A stretch of 64,000 bases of DNA, from contig NZ_CP045144.1 in the NCBI RefSeq assembly GCF_009223885.1, positions 3,212,001-3,276,000 on the forward strand. The letters are read 5' to 3'. The position numbers and the translations under genes are program-made. A model generated the notes under the pieces. The model had not been told where the DNA came from. It was given only the letters and a program-made list of their open reading frames with translations, and searched no databases. This DNA is from Ancylobacter sp. TS-1 (lineage in GTDB: Bacteria > Pseudomonadota > Alphaproteobacteria > Rhizobiales > Xanthobacteraceae). This document shows, piece after piece, positions 19,740-26,836 of this stretch (position 1 is the first letter of the stretch; every line of letters starts with the position of its first letter).

Positions 19740-19824
19740 GTCGCCCGCCCATATAGGAGCGCGTGTCGAGTTTCGCGAGGGCCCCGCCGGGAAGGTCCGG
19801 AAGAAGCGGAGGCCCGGAAGAAGC

Positions 19825-19849
19825 GAAGGCCCGCCTGGTGCGGGCCTTC
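19825..19849 (-). terminator. Terminator-like hairpin after argF
   Basis: GAAGGCCCGC and GCGGGCCTTC form a perfect 10-bp stem with a 5-base loop, 10 bases beyond the argF stop. On the minus strand it is followed by GCTTCTTCC, a pyrimidine-rich but not pure T tail. It would end the argD-argF transcript before hslO. Confidence 0.7.
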
Positions 19850-19858
19850 GGGAAGACG

Positions 19859-20773
19859 TCAGGCGCTGGCGCCCTCGAGGCACCAGGCAAGAATGCCCTT
19901 CTGCGCATGAAGGCGGTTTTCCGCCTCGTCGAACACCACCGATTGCGGGCCGTCCATCACCTCGTCGGTGACTTCCTCGCCACGATGGGCGGGCAGGCAG
20001 TGCATGAAGATGGCGTCGGGCGCGGCCCGGCGCATGAGCCCGCCATTGACCTGATAGGGGCGCAGCAGATTGTGCCGGCGCTCATACTCGGCATCGCCCA
20101 TAGACACCCAGGTGTCGGTGACGACGCAGTCGGCCCCTTCCACCGCCGCGTCGGCGTCGTGGCCGAAGCGGACGCGGGCGCCGTTCGCCCGGACCCATTC
20201 CACCAGCGCGGGGCGCGGCGCCAGTTCCGGCGGGGTGGCGACGTTGAGCGCGAAGTCGAAGCGCTGCGCCGCCTGCACCCAGGACACCAGCACGTTGTTG
20301 GCGTCGCCCGTCCAGGCGACGGTGCGCCCGGTGATGGGGCCCTTGTGCTCCTCGAAGGTGAGCACGTCGGCCATGATCTGGCAGGGATGGGAGTCGCGCG
20401 TCAGCCCGTTGATGACCGGCACGGTGGCGTGCTCGGCGAGCTCCTCCAGCGCCTTGTGGTCGAGGATGCGGATCATGATGGCGTCGACATAGCGCGAGAG
20501 CACCTTGGCGGTGTCGGCGATGGTCTCGCCGCGCCCGAGCTGCATCTCCGCGCCGGTCAGCATGATGGTCTCGCCGCCGAGCTGGCGCATGGCGACGTCG
20601 AAGGAGATGCGCGTGCGCGTCGAGGGCTGGTCGAACACCATGGCCAGCACCTTGCCGGCAAAGGGCTTCTCCACCGCGATCTCGTGGCGGCGGCTCTTGA
20701 GGTCCTTCGACAGTTCGAGCAGGGCACGAAGCTCGTCGGCCGGCAGCAGGTCGATATCGAGGAAGTGCTTCAT
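19859..20773 (-). CDS. argF: Ornithine carbamoyltransferase
   Basis: This 304-aa enzyme makes citrulline from ornithine and carbamoyl phosphate. The carbamoyl-phosphate motif STRTR ([11 protein letters not shown]), the ornithine site [10 protein letters not shown] and the catalytic HCLPAHRG are all present. ATG at 20773 ([10 protein letters not shown]) overlaps the argD stop by 4 bases, indicating translational coupling in an argD-argF operon. A terminator-like hairpin follows. Confidence 0.96.
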   Translation of the reverse strand: MKHFLDIDLLPADELRALLELSKDLKSRRHEIAVEKPFAGKVLAMVFDQPSTRTRISFDVAMRQLGGETIMLTGAEMQLGRGETIADTAKVLSRYVDAIMIRILDHKALEELAEHATVPVINGLTRDSHPCQIMADVLTFEEHKGPITGRTVAWTGDANNVLVSWVQAAQRFDFALNVATPPELAPRPALVEWVRANGARVRFGHDADAAVEGADCVVTDTWVSMGDAEYERRHNLLRPYQVNGGLMRRAAPDAIFMHCLPAHRGEEVTDEVMDGPQSVVFDEAENRLHAQKGILAWCLEGASA

Positions 20774-21981
20774 GCCGCCGCTCCCTTGGCGGCGGCGCCG
20801 GCCCGCAGCCCGTCCTCGATGCGGGTGCAGGCGGCGTCGAGCTTGTCGAACGCCGCGTCGATCTCGGCCGCGCCGATGGTGAGCGGGGGCAGCAGGCGCA
20901 CCACATTGTCGGCCGCCGCCGGGGCGAGCATGTGCTCCTCGCGCATGGCGGCGATCAGCTCGGTGTTCGGCACCAGCGTGCGCAGGCCGAGCAGCAGGCC
21001 CTCGCCGCGCACCTCGGCGATGACCGCCGGGTGGCGGTCCTTCAGCTCGGCGAGCCTCTGGCGCAGCCGGGTGGCATTCGCCAGCACGGCGTCGAGGAAG
21101 CCGTCGGCCAGCACCACGTCGAGCACCGCATTGGCGACGCTCATGGCGAGCGGGTTGCCGCCATAGGTGGAGCCGTGCGTGCCGGCGGTCATGCCCCGGG
21201 CGGCCTCTTCCGTGGCGAGGCACGCGCCGACCGGGAAGCCGCCGCCGATGCCCTTGGCCACCGCCATGATATCAGGCGTGATGCCGGCCCATTCATGGGC
21301 GAAGAACTTGCCGGTGCGCCCGACGCCGCACTGCACCTCGTCGAGGATGAGCAGCAGGCCGTGCTCGTCGCACAGCGCGCGCAGCGCCCGCAGGAACGCC
21401 CACGGCGCCGTCCGCACGCCGCCCTCGCCCTGCACGGGCTCGATGAGGATGGCGCCGGTCTCCGGCGTGAGCGCCGCCTTCACCGCCTCAAAGTCGCCGA
21501 ACGGCACCTGGTCGAAGCCGGGCATGGCGGGGCCGAAGCCCTCCAGATATTTCGGGTTGCCGCCGGCGGCGATGGTGGCGAGCGTGCGGCCGTGGAAGGC
21601 GCCCTCGAAGGTGATGATGCGGGCGCGCTCGGGCTGGCCGTTCGCGGAATGGTACTTGCGGGCCATCTTGATGGCGCATTCCAGCGCCTCGGCGCCGGAA
21701 TTGGTGAAGAACATCGTGTCGGCGAAGGTCGCCGCGACGAGGCGCGCGGCGAGGCGCTCGCCGCCCTCGATGCGGAACAGGTTGGACAGGTGCCAGAGCT
21801 TGCCGGCCTGCTCGGTCAGCGCCGCCACGAGGTGGGGGTGGGCATGGCCGAGCACGTTCACCGCGATGCCGGCGGTGAAATCGAGGTATCGCTGCCCGTC
21901 CCGGGTGAACAGCCAGGCGCCTTCGCCCCGCTCGAAAACCAGGTCGACACGATTATAGGTCGGCAGGATGGGGGTGATCAC
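20770..21981 (-). CDS. argD: Acetylornithine aminotransferase
   Basis: This 403-aa class III PLP aminotransferase converts N-acetylglutamate semialdehyde to N-acetylornithine. It shows [28 protein letters not shown] and the PLP lysine in [15 protein letters not shown] at 21981 ([13 protein letters not shown]) follows GAGGGGCGAG and gives the normal length. A strong GC hairpin lies in the leader at 22045. The last 4 bases overlap argF. Confidence 0.94.
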   Translation of the reverse strand: MITPILPTYNRVDLVFERGEGAWLFTRDGQRYLDFTAGIAVNVLGHAHPHLVAALTEQAGKLWHLSNLFRIEGGERLAARLVAATFADTMFFTNSGAEALECAIKMARKYHSANGQPERARIITFEGAFHGRTLATIAAGGNPKYLEGFGPAMPGFDQVPFGDFEAVKAALTPETGAILIEPVQGEGGVRTAPWAFLRALRALCDEHGLLLILDEVQCGVGRTGKFFAHEWAGITPDIMAVAKGIGGGFPVGACLATEEAARGMTAGTHGSTYGGNPLAMSVANAVLDVVLADGFLDAVLANATRLRQRLAELKDRHPAVIAEVRGEGLLLGLRTLVPNTELIAAMREEHMLAPAAADNVVRLLPPLTIGAAEIDAAFDKLDAACTRIEDGLRAGAAAKGAAA

Positions 21982-22044
21982 CTCGCCCCTCCCTCTCTCA
22001 GCTTTCGGCGCTGCGCTGCGCGCGCGCCGGCCCCAAAACGAAAC

Positions 22045-22068
22045 GTGCCGCCCTTGCGGGGGCGGCAC
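22045..22068 (-). promoter_or_regulatory. GC hairpin in the argD leader, possible attenuator
   Basis: GTGCCGCCC and GGGCGGCAC form a perfect 9-bp stem with a 6-base loop. On the minus strand it is followed by GTTTCGTTTT, about 65 bases before the argD start. The shape is that of an imperfect factor-independent terminator placed ahead of a gene. I see no obvious arginine-rich leader peptide. Confidence 0.4.
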
Positions 22069-22157
22069 CCGATGCTGTGGATTTTATCGATTAGGGGCTT
22101 GCGGTCAATATCGACCCCGCGCGAGGGGAGAGTGAGCGGCCGCCAAGTCCTTGATCC

Positions 22158-22361
22158 GACTCAGCTTGAAAGCGTGGTGTTGCAGCGCGGACTCTAGCTG
22201 GGGAAAACGATCGTTTCGGACGTGAACCTACTCGCCGCGAGTCTACGCATATTGTAGCCTCTGGTCAGTCAGATACGACATCTCGTGCGGCGGCAATTCC
22301 CTGGTGGTGTTTGCGGCGTTCAATCCGGTCGGCAGTGCCCGGCCGGAGCGATGAGGGATTC
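22158..22361. promoter_or_regulatory. Cluster of four GANTC (CcrM-type) sites upstream of gcrA
   Basis: GACTC at 22158 and 22190, GAGTC at 22239 and GATTC at 22357 lie within 240 bases before the gcrA start. GANTC is the CcrM methylation target in alphaproteobacteria, and GcrA acts at promoters carrying methylated GANTC. A 12-bp perfect palindrome AAACGATCGTTT (22205-22216) lies among them. No core promoter could be fixed by eye. Confidence 0.6.
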
Positions 22362-22397
22362 CGTCTTCCCTGTGGGCGGCGCGAAGGAGGCAGAGCG

Positions 22398-22898
22398 ATG
22401 AACTGGACGGACGAGCGCGTCGAGCTGCTCAAGAAACTCTGGGCGGATGGGCTCTCGGCCAGCCAGATCGCGGCCGAGCTTGGCGGCGTCACCCGCAATG
22501 CGGTCATTGGCAAGGTGCACCGGCTCGGCCTGTCGGGCCGCGCCAAGGCGATCGCCTCGAACACGCCCCGCCAGCGCAAGCCGCGCCCGGCCCCGAGCGG
22601 CGGTTCCCGCCCGGTGGTGGTCGGCAACACCGCGCTGGCCGCGGTGATGCGGCCCATGGTCGAGCCCGAGCCGGTCGAGTTGCCGGATCCGGTCGCCAAT
22701 GTCATCCCGATGGCCGAGCGCTGCACCATTCTCGACCTCACCGAGTTCACCTGCCGCTGGCCGGTGGGCGAGCCCGGCAAGTCGGACTTCTTCTACTGCG
22801 GCAGCCGGACCAAGACCGGCATGCCCTATTGCGCCTATCACGCACGCATCGCCTACCAGCCGGTGCAGGACCGCAACCGCCGTCGCGTGGCGCGCTGA
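22398..22898 (+). CDS. gcrA: GcrA cell-cycle regulator
   Basis: This 166-aa protein has the hallmark GcrA N-terminus MNWTDERVELLKKLW followed by GLSASQIAAELGG and RNAVIGKVHRLGL, the DNA-binding domain that reads GANTC sites and engages sigma-70 polymerase. A Pro-rich linker follows. The C-terminal part has CRWPVGEPG, FYCG and YCAYHARIAYQP. AAGGAGG lies 10 bases before ATG 22398. It is an alphaproteobacteria-specific regulator working with CcrM. Confidence 0.95.
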   Translation: MNWTDERVELLKKLWADGLSASQIAAELGGVTRNAVIGKVHRLGLSGRAKAIASNTPRQRKPRPAPSGGSRPVVVGNTALAAVMRPMVEPEPVELPDPVANVIPMAERCTILDLTEFTCRWPVGEPGKSDFFYCGSRTKTGMPYCAYHARIAYQPVQDRNRRRVAR

Positions 22899-22994
22899 GA
22901 GCAGGGGGCATCCGCCCCCTTCCGGCCCTGGGCGTTGATGGCGACGGCGATCCGGCGCCATAATTGGGACCCACTTTCCCGGCCCGCTCGTCTC

Positions 22995-23759
22995 ATGCTG
23001 TTTCGCGCCTCCCAGCCCTCGCGACGTCAGACGCCGGCCGAAACCGAGCCCGGCCATTTCGTCCTGCGCATTACGGGCGCCGAGGTTCTCGTCCAGCTTC
23101 GCCGCAATCCGCGTGCCCGCCGCTATACGCTGCGGGTCCGCGCGCCGACGCGCGACGTCGTTCTCACCATTCCCGCCCGTGGCACGCTGCGCGAGGCGCA
23201 CGATTTCGTCCAGCGCCATGCCGGCTGGGTGGAGACGCGGCTCGCCCGGCTGCCCGAGATCGTGGCCTTCGCGCCCGGCGCGCTGATCCCGCTGCGCGGC
23301 GTGCCGCATCGCCTCGTCCATCGGCCCGGCGCGCGTGGCACGGTGTGGGCCGGCGTCGAGGAGGGCGAGGCGGTGCTTTGCGTCGCCGGCGACGTCGCCC
23401 ATGTGGCGCGGCGGCTCGGCGACTATCTCAGGCGCGAGGCGCGGCGCGATCTGGTGGAGGCCGCGCACCGGCATGCCGACGCGCTCGGCGTCTCCATCGC
23501 CCGCGTCACCCTGCGCGACACGGCGAGCCGCTGGGGCTCCTGCTCGGGCAACGGCGCGCTGTCCTTCTCCTGGCGGCTGATCCTCGCCCCACCCTCGGTG
23601 CTCGACTATCTGGCCGCGCACGAGGTGGCGCACCGGCGCGAGATGAACCACGGCCCGCGCTTCTGGGCTATCGTCGACCGGCTGTTCCCCGAGCGCGAAG
23701 CCGCCGAATTGTGGCTGAAGAAGCACGGCGCCAGCCTGCACCGCTACGGGGCGGAGTAG
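22995..23759 (+). CDS. YgjP-like (DUF45) M48-family metallopeptidase
   Basis: This protein of 254 aa has the zinc motif HEVAHRREMNH, a HExxH variant with a third His, and the preceding RDTASRWGSCSGNGALSFSW that marks YgjP/DUF45 proteins. ATG at 22995 (MLFRASQPS) is the best start; another ATG at 22935 would add 20 residues. The substrate is unknown. It is convergent with the PBP1A gene across a repeat region. Confidence 0.87.
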   Translation: MLFRASQPSRRQTPAETEPGHFVLRITGAEVLVQLRRNPRARRYTLRVRAPTRDVVLTIPARGTLREAHDFVQRHAGWVETRLARLPEIVAFAPGALIPLRGVPHRLVHRPGARGTVWAGVEEGEAVLCVAGDVAHVARRLGDYLRREARRDLVEAAHRHADALGVSIARVTLRDTASRWGSCSGNGALSFSWRLILAPPSVLDYLAAHEVAHRREMNHGPRFWAIVDRLFPEREAAELWLKKHGASLHRYGAE

Positions 23760-23787
23760 GGCGGGCGGGGGCGAAGACTGGCTGGCT

Positions 23788-23868
23788 CCCTCTCCCCGAC
23801 GGGGAGAGGTGAAGGGCGTCCTTTCGAGGCCCGCGATCCCGGATCGGCCTGCGGCCGTCCGGGATGAC
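23788..23868. repeat. Adjacent palindromic repeats between convergent genes (copy D)
   Basis: A CCCTCTCCCCGACGGGGAGAGG palindrome is followed 24 bases later by GATCCCGGATCGGCC through CCGGGATGAC, a half-length copy of the large repeat in reversed orientation. The same pair of repeat types, in the same order, occurs at 3841-3998. It fills the gap between the YgjP-like gene (+) and the PBP1A gene (-). Confidence 0.78.
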
Positions 23869-23884
23869 GAAGAAGGCCGAGAAT

Positions 23885-26122
23885 TCACCCGCGACCGAAC
23901 AGCTTGTCGAGCAGCCAGTTGTCGAGGCCGGGGCGCGGGGCGGGCGCGCGCTGCGGGCCGCCGGTGACGACCGGGTCCTCCGGCACCTCGCCGGGCGGAA
24001 GCTGGCCGGGCGGGGGCGTGCCGTCGAAGCCGGCGCCGGGCAGCGCGACCACCGGCTGGTCCTTGTGCGCCGCCTTCATCACCTGGCTCCAGATCTCCAC
24101 CGGCAGGCCGGAGCCGCCGGCCTTCTTCGTCGGCGAGGAATCGTCATTGCCGAGCCAGACGCTGGCGACGTAGCGGCCGGTATAGCCGACGAACCAGGCG
24201 TCGCGGTAATCTTGGCTGGTGCCGGTCTTGCCGGCCGCCGGCCAGCCCGGCAGGTCGGCGCGGCGCGCGGTGCCGGTGATCAGCGTCTCGCGCAGCATGC
24301 GGTTGATCATGGCGACGTGCGGCGGCGCCATCACCATGCCGCGCCCGCTCTCGGCATAGGCGTAGATCACCCGGCCGTCCTTGTCGCGTACCCGCTCGAT
24401 GATGTGCGGGGTGACGCCGACGCCGCCATTGGCGAAGGGCGCGTAGGCGCTCGCCATCTCCAGCACCGAGACCTCCGAGGTGCCGAGCGCGATGGAGGCG
24501 TTGGGCTCCAGCTTCGAGGCGATGCCGAGCCGGTGGGCGGTCTTCACCACCTCGTCCGGGCCGACCTCCAGCGCGAGGCGCACCGCCACCGTGTTGAGCG
24601 AAAGCGCCAGCGCGGTCTTCAGGTCCACCGCGCCGCGATACTCCTTCGAGAAGTTCTCCGGCTTCCAGCCCTTGATCTGGATCGGCGCGTCGTCGCGGAT
24701 CGTCTCGGGGGTGAGGCCGCGCTCCATGGCGGTGAGATAGACGAAGGGCTTGAAGGCCGAGCCGGGCTGGCGCCGGGCGGAGACGGCGCGGTTGTACTGG
24801 CTTTCCTCATAGGAGCGCCCGCCGACCAGCGCGTGCACGCCGCCCGCCGGGTCCATCAGCACGATGGCGCCCTGATCGACGCCGAGCTTCTTGCCCGACT
24901 TCGCCAGCGCGTCCTTCAGCGCCTTGTCGGCGGCGGCCTGAAGGGCCGGGTCGACGCTGGTCTGGACGACCATGTCCTGAGTGACCGGGCCGACAAGGGT
25001 CTTGAGCTGGTCCATCACCCAGTCGGCGACATAGCCGTAGGAATCCGCGCTCTGCGTCTTGGCCAGCGTCGCCGGGCGGGCGAGCGCGGTCTGGCGCATC
25101 TCCGGGGTGATGAAGCCGGCATCCAGCATCGCCGCCAGCACCACCTCGGCGCGGTTCTGCGCGCCCTCCAGATTGCGCGTCGGGGCCAGCGCCGAGGGCG
25201 ACTTGACCAGCCCTGCCAGCATGGCGGCCTCCGACAGCGTGACCTGCCGGGCGGACTTGCCGAAATAGCGCTGCGCCGCCGCCTCGACGCCATAGGCGCC
25301 GGCGCCGAAATAGACGCGGTTCATGTAGAGTTCGAGGATCTCGTTCTTCGAGTATTTGGCTTCCAGCCAGAGCGAGAGGATGAGTTCCTGCACCTTGCGC
25401 GAAAGGGTGCGCTCCTGCGTCAGGAACAGGTTCTTGGCGAGCTGCTGGGTGAGCGTCGAGCCGCCCTCGCGCAGCCGGCCGCGCGTCAGGTTGACGAACA
25501 CCGCGCGGGCGAGGCCGACCGGATCGAGGCCGAAATGCGAATAGAAGCGCCGGTCCTCGATGGCGACGAAGGCCTGCGGCAGATAGGGCGGCAGGGCGCG
25601 CAGCGGCACATTGGTGCCGCCCATCTCGCCGCGCGTGGCGATCGCCTTGCCGTCCGTGCCCTGGATGACCACGGTCGGCGGGCGCTCGGGAATGGCGAGG
25701 TTCTGGATCGGGGGAAGCTGGCTCGCCTCATAGGCGATGAGGCCGGCGAGGCCGATGGCGCCCCATAGGGCCAGCACCACGCCCCAATAGACGAGGCGCC
25801 CGAAGCCGCTGCACCCGCCCTTGCCGCGCCGCCCGCGTCGGCCGCCTCTCCGGTCATCGCGTCGGTTCCTGCGGGTCTCGCGCGGCTCGTCCTCGTATTC
25901 GGCGTCCTCGGCATCGGCCCAGTCGTCGTCGCGCCGGCGGCGCGCGGTGGCGCGCGGCGGGTTGCCGGGGCGGGATTTGTTGCTTGCGCCGGCCCTCTCG
26001 CGCGCCAGCGGCGCGGGGGAATAGGCGGGGCGGTCGTCGGCGCTCAGGCGCAGGTCGACGAAGCTGCCGGGTGCTTCCAGCACCGGCTCGCGCCGCTCCC
26101 CCCTGCCTCGCCGTCCGAACAT
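23885..26122 (-). CDS. Bifunctional penicillin-binding protein 1A family
   Basis: This 745-aa class A PBP polymerises and cross-links peptidoglycan. A long Arg/Asp-rich cytoplasmic tail (1-108) precedes the membrane anchor (about 109-131). The GT51 domain has Glu189 in AIEDRRFYSH and GGSTLTQQLAKN. The transpeptidase has Ser455 in SAFK, SLN at 508-510 and KTGTS at 632. The C-terminal 50 residues are Pro/Gly-rich. ATG at 26122 (MFGRRG) is favoured; an ATG at 26155 adds 11 residues. A CtrA-type box lies upstream. Confidence 0.94.
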   Translation of the reverse strand: MFGRRGRGERREPVLEAPGSFVDLRLSADDRPAYSPAPLARERAGASNKSRPGNPPRATARRRRDDDWADAEDAEYEDEPRETRRNRRDDRRGGRRGRRGKGGCSGFGRLVYWGVVLALWGAIGLAGLIAYEASQLPPIQNLAIPERPPTVVIQGTDGKAIATRGEMGGTNVPLRALPPYLPQAFVAIEDRRFYSHFGLDPVGLARAVFVNLTRGRLREGGSTLTQQLAKNLFLTQERTLSRKVQELILSLWLEAKYSKNEILELYMNRVYFGAGAYGVEAAAQRYFGKSARQVTLSEAAMLAGLVKSPSALAPTRNLEGAQNRAEVVLAAMLDAGFITPEMRQTALARPATLAKTQSADSYGYVADWVMDQLKTLVGPVTQDMVVQTSVDPALQAAADKALKDALAKSGKKLGVDQGAIVLMDPAGGVHALVGGRSYEESQYNRAVSARRQPGSAFKPFVYLTAMERGLTPETIRDDAPIQIKGWKPENFSKEYRGAVDLKTALALSLNTVAVRLALEVGPDEVVKTAHRLGIASKLEPNASIALGTSEVSVLEMASAYAPFANGGVGVTPHIIERVRDKDGRVIYAYAESGRGMVMAPPHVAMINRMLRETLITGTARRADLPGWPAAGKTGTSQDYRDAWFVGYTGRYVASVWLGNDDSSPTKKAGGSGLPVEIWSQVMKAAHKDQPVVALPGAGFDGTPPPGQLPPGEVPEDPVVTGGPQRAPAPRPGLDNWLLDKLFGRG

Positions 26123-26194
26123 GCCGTCCCCAACCCGGGCGCAACTCTTCCGCACCCTCTAACCGCCGGTAAACGAACCCTAAATCAGGGCTTT

Positions 26195-26209
26195 TAAGGG
26201 GGCGTTAAG
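26195..26209 (-). promoter_or_regulatory. CtrA-type box TTAA-N7-TTAA upstream of the PBP1A gene
   Basis: TTAA, seven bases (GGGGGCG), TTAA is an exact match to the CtrA consensus. It lies 73 bases before the PBP1A start in an otherwise GC-rich gap. CtrA is the master cell-cycle regulator of alphaproteobacteria. Only the sequence match supports this; the gene strand is given although the site is nearly symmetric. Confidence 0.6.
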
Positions 26210-26318
26210 GGGAGAGATTGGGGCGAGGGTGGAAGGCCCGCGCCGGCGGCCCTGACGGCTCGGGAGATGGCAGGCGCCGGGGCGGGGGCGCCGGGTGGCG
26301 CCTCCGGCCCGTCTCCGA

Positions 26319-26744
26319 TCAGCCATTCATGAGCCGCTGGGCTTCGTCCAGCGCCCGGCCGCAGGCGGCGGCGTCGCCGGACGTGTCGGCGGCCTTGGCG
26401 CGGCTCATGGCGGCGCTGACCTGCTTCGCCGACGAGGCGCCGCCCTGTGCGGCGGTGGGGCTTCCCGATGTCTGCGCGCGCACGTCGGCGGGCGAGGTTG
26501 CCTTGTCGCCGACGGCGGCGTTCATGCCGGCAGTGCCGCCGGTGCCGGGCGTCTCGCCGGCCTTGGGCACGCCGGGATCGGGTGCCGTGGTCTGTGTCGT
26601 GGTCGAGTTGGTCGGGCCCGAGCCGGCGTCGCTGGCGGAGAGGGATTTCTCCAGCGTGGCGATGCGCTCGGTGCAGGGGCCGGCGAAGGCGCTGGCGCTG
26701 GCGAGCGACAGCGCGGCGCCGAGGATGAGGGCACTTTTGTTCAT
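26319..26744 (-). CDS. Small secreted protein, putative EcfG target, unknown function
   Basis: I do not recognise this 141-aa protein. It has a clear signal peptide (MNKSALILGAALSLASASAFA, cleaved before GPC), a first mature Cys, a Thr/Pro/Gly-rich middle that is probably disordered, and a helical C-terminus with a second Cys (AAACGRALDEAQRLM). The two Cys could form a disulfide in the periplasm. AGGAGGAA precedes ATG 26744. An exact EcfG promoter lies upstream at 26780. It is separated from the PBP1A gene downstream by about 200 bases. Confidence 0.82.
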   Translation of the reverse strand: MNKSALILGAALSLASASAFAGPCTERIATLEKSLSASDAGSGPTNSTTTQTTAPDPGVPKAGETPGTGGTAGMNAAVGDKATSPADVRAQTSGSPTAAQGGASSAKQVSAAMSRAKAADTSGDAAACGRALDEAQRLMNG

Positions 26745-26748
26745 GACG

Positions 26749-26779
26749 TTCCTCCTGGCCGATGGATCGGCAGGAGGAA
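26749..26779 (-). promoter_or_regulatory. Inverted repeat covering the Shine-Dalgarno of the 141-aa gene
   Basis: TTCCTCCTGGCCGAT and ATCGGCAGGAGGAA are complementary except for one bulged base, with a 2-base loop. On the minus strand the 3' arm is the AGGAGGAA ribosome binding site itself, so the leader can fold it into a stem. The expected start of transcription from the EcfG box falls inside the 5' arm, so how much of the stem is transcribed is uncertain. Confidence 0.5.
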
Positions 26780-26804
26780 AACGGCGGGGCGTGGGCTGTG
26801 TTCC
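26780..26804 (-). promoter_or_regulatory. EcfG-type promoter upstream of the 141-aa secreted protein
   Basis: Read on the minus strand: GGAAC, 16 bases, CGTT, an exact match to the general stress sigma factor consensus. The -10 element ends 36 bases before the ATG at 26744. It is correctly oriented and in the gap between glnD and this gene. Confidence 0.8.
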
Positions 26805-26836
26805 CCAGCGGTAAGGAGGGGCAGGCGGGCCTGCAC

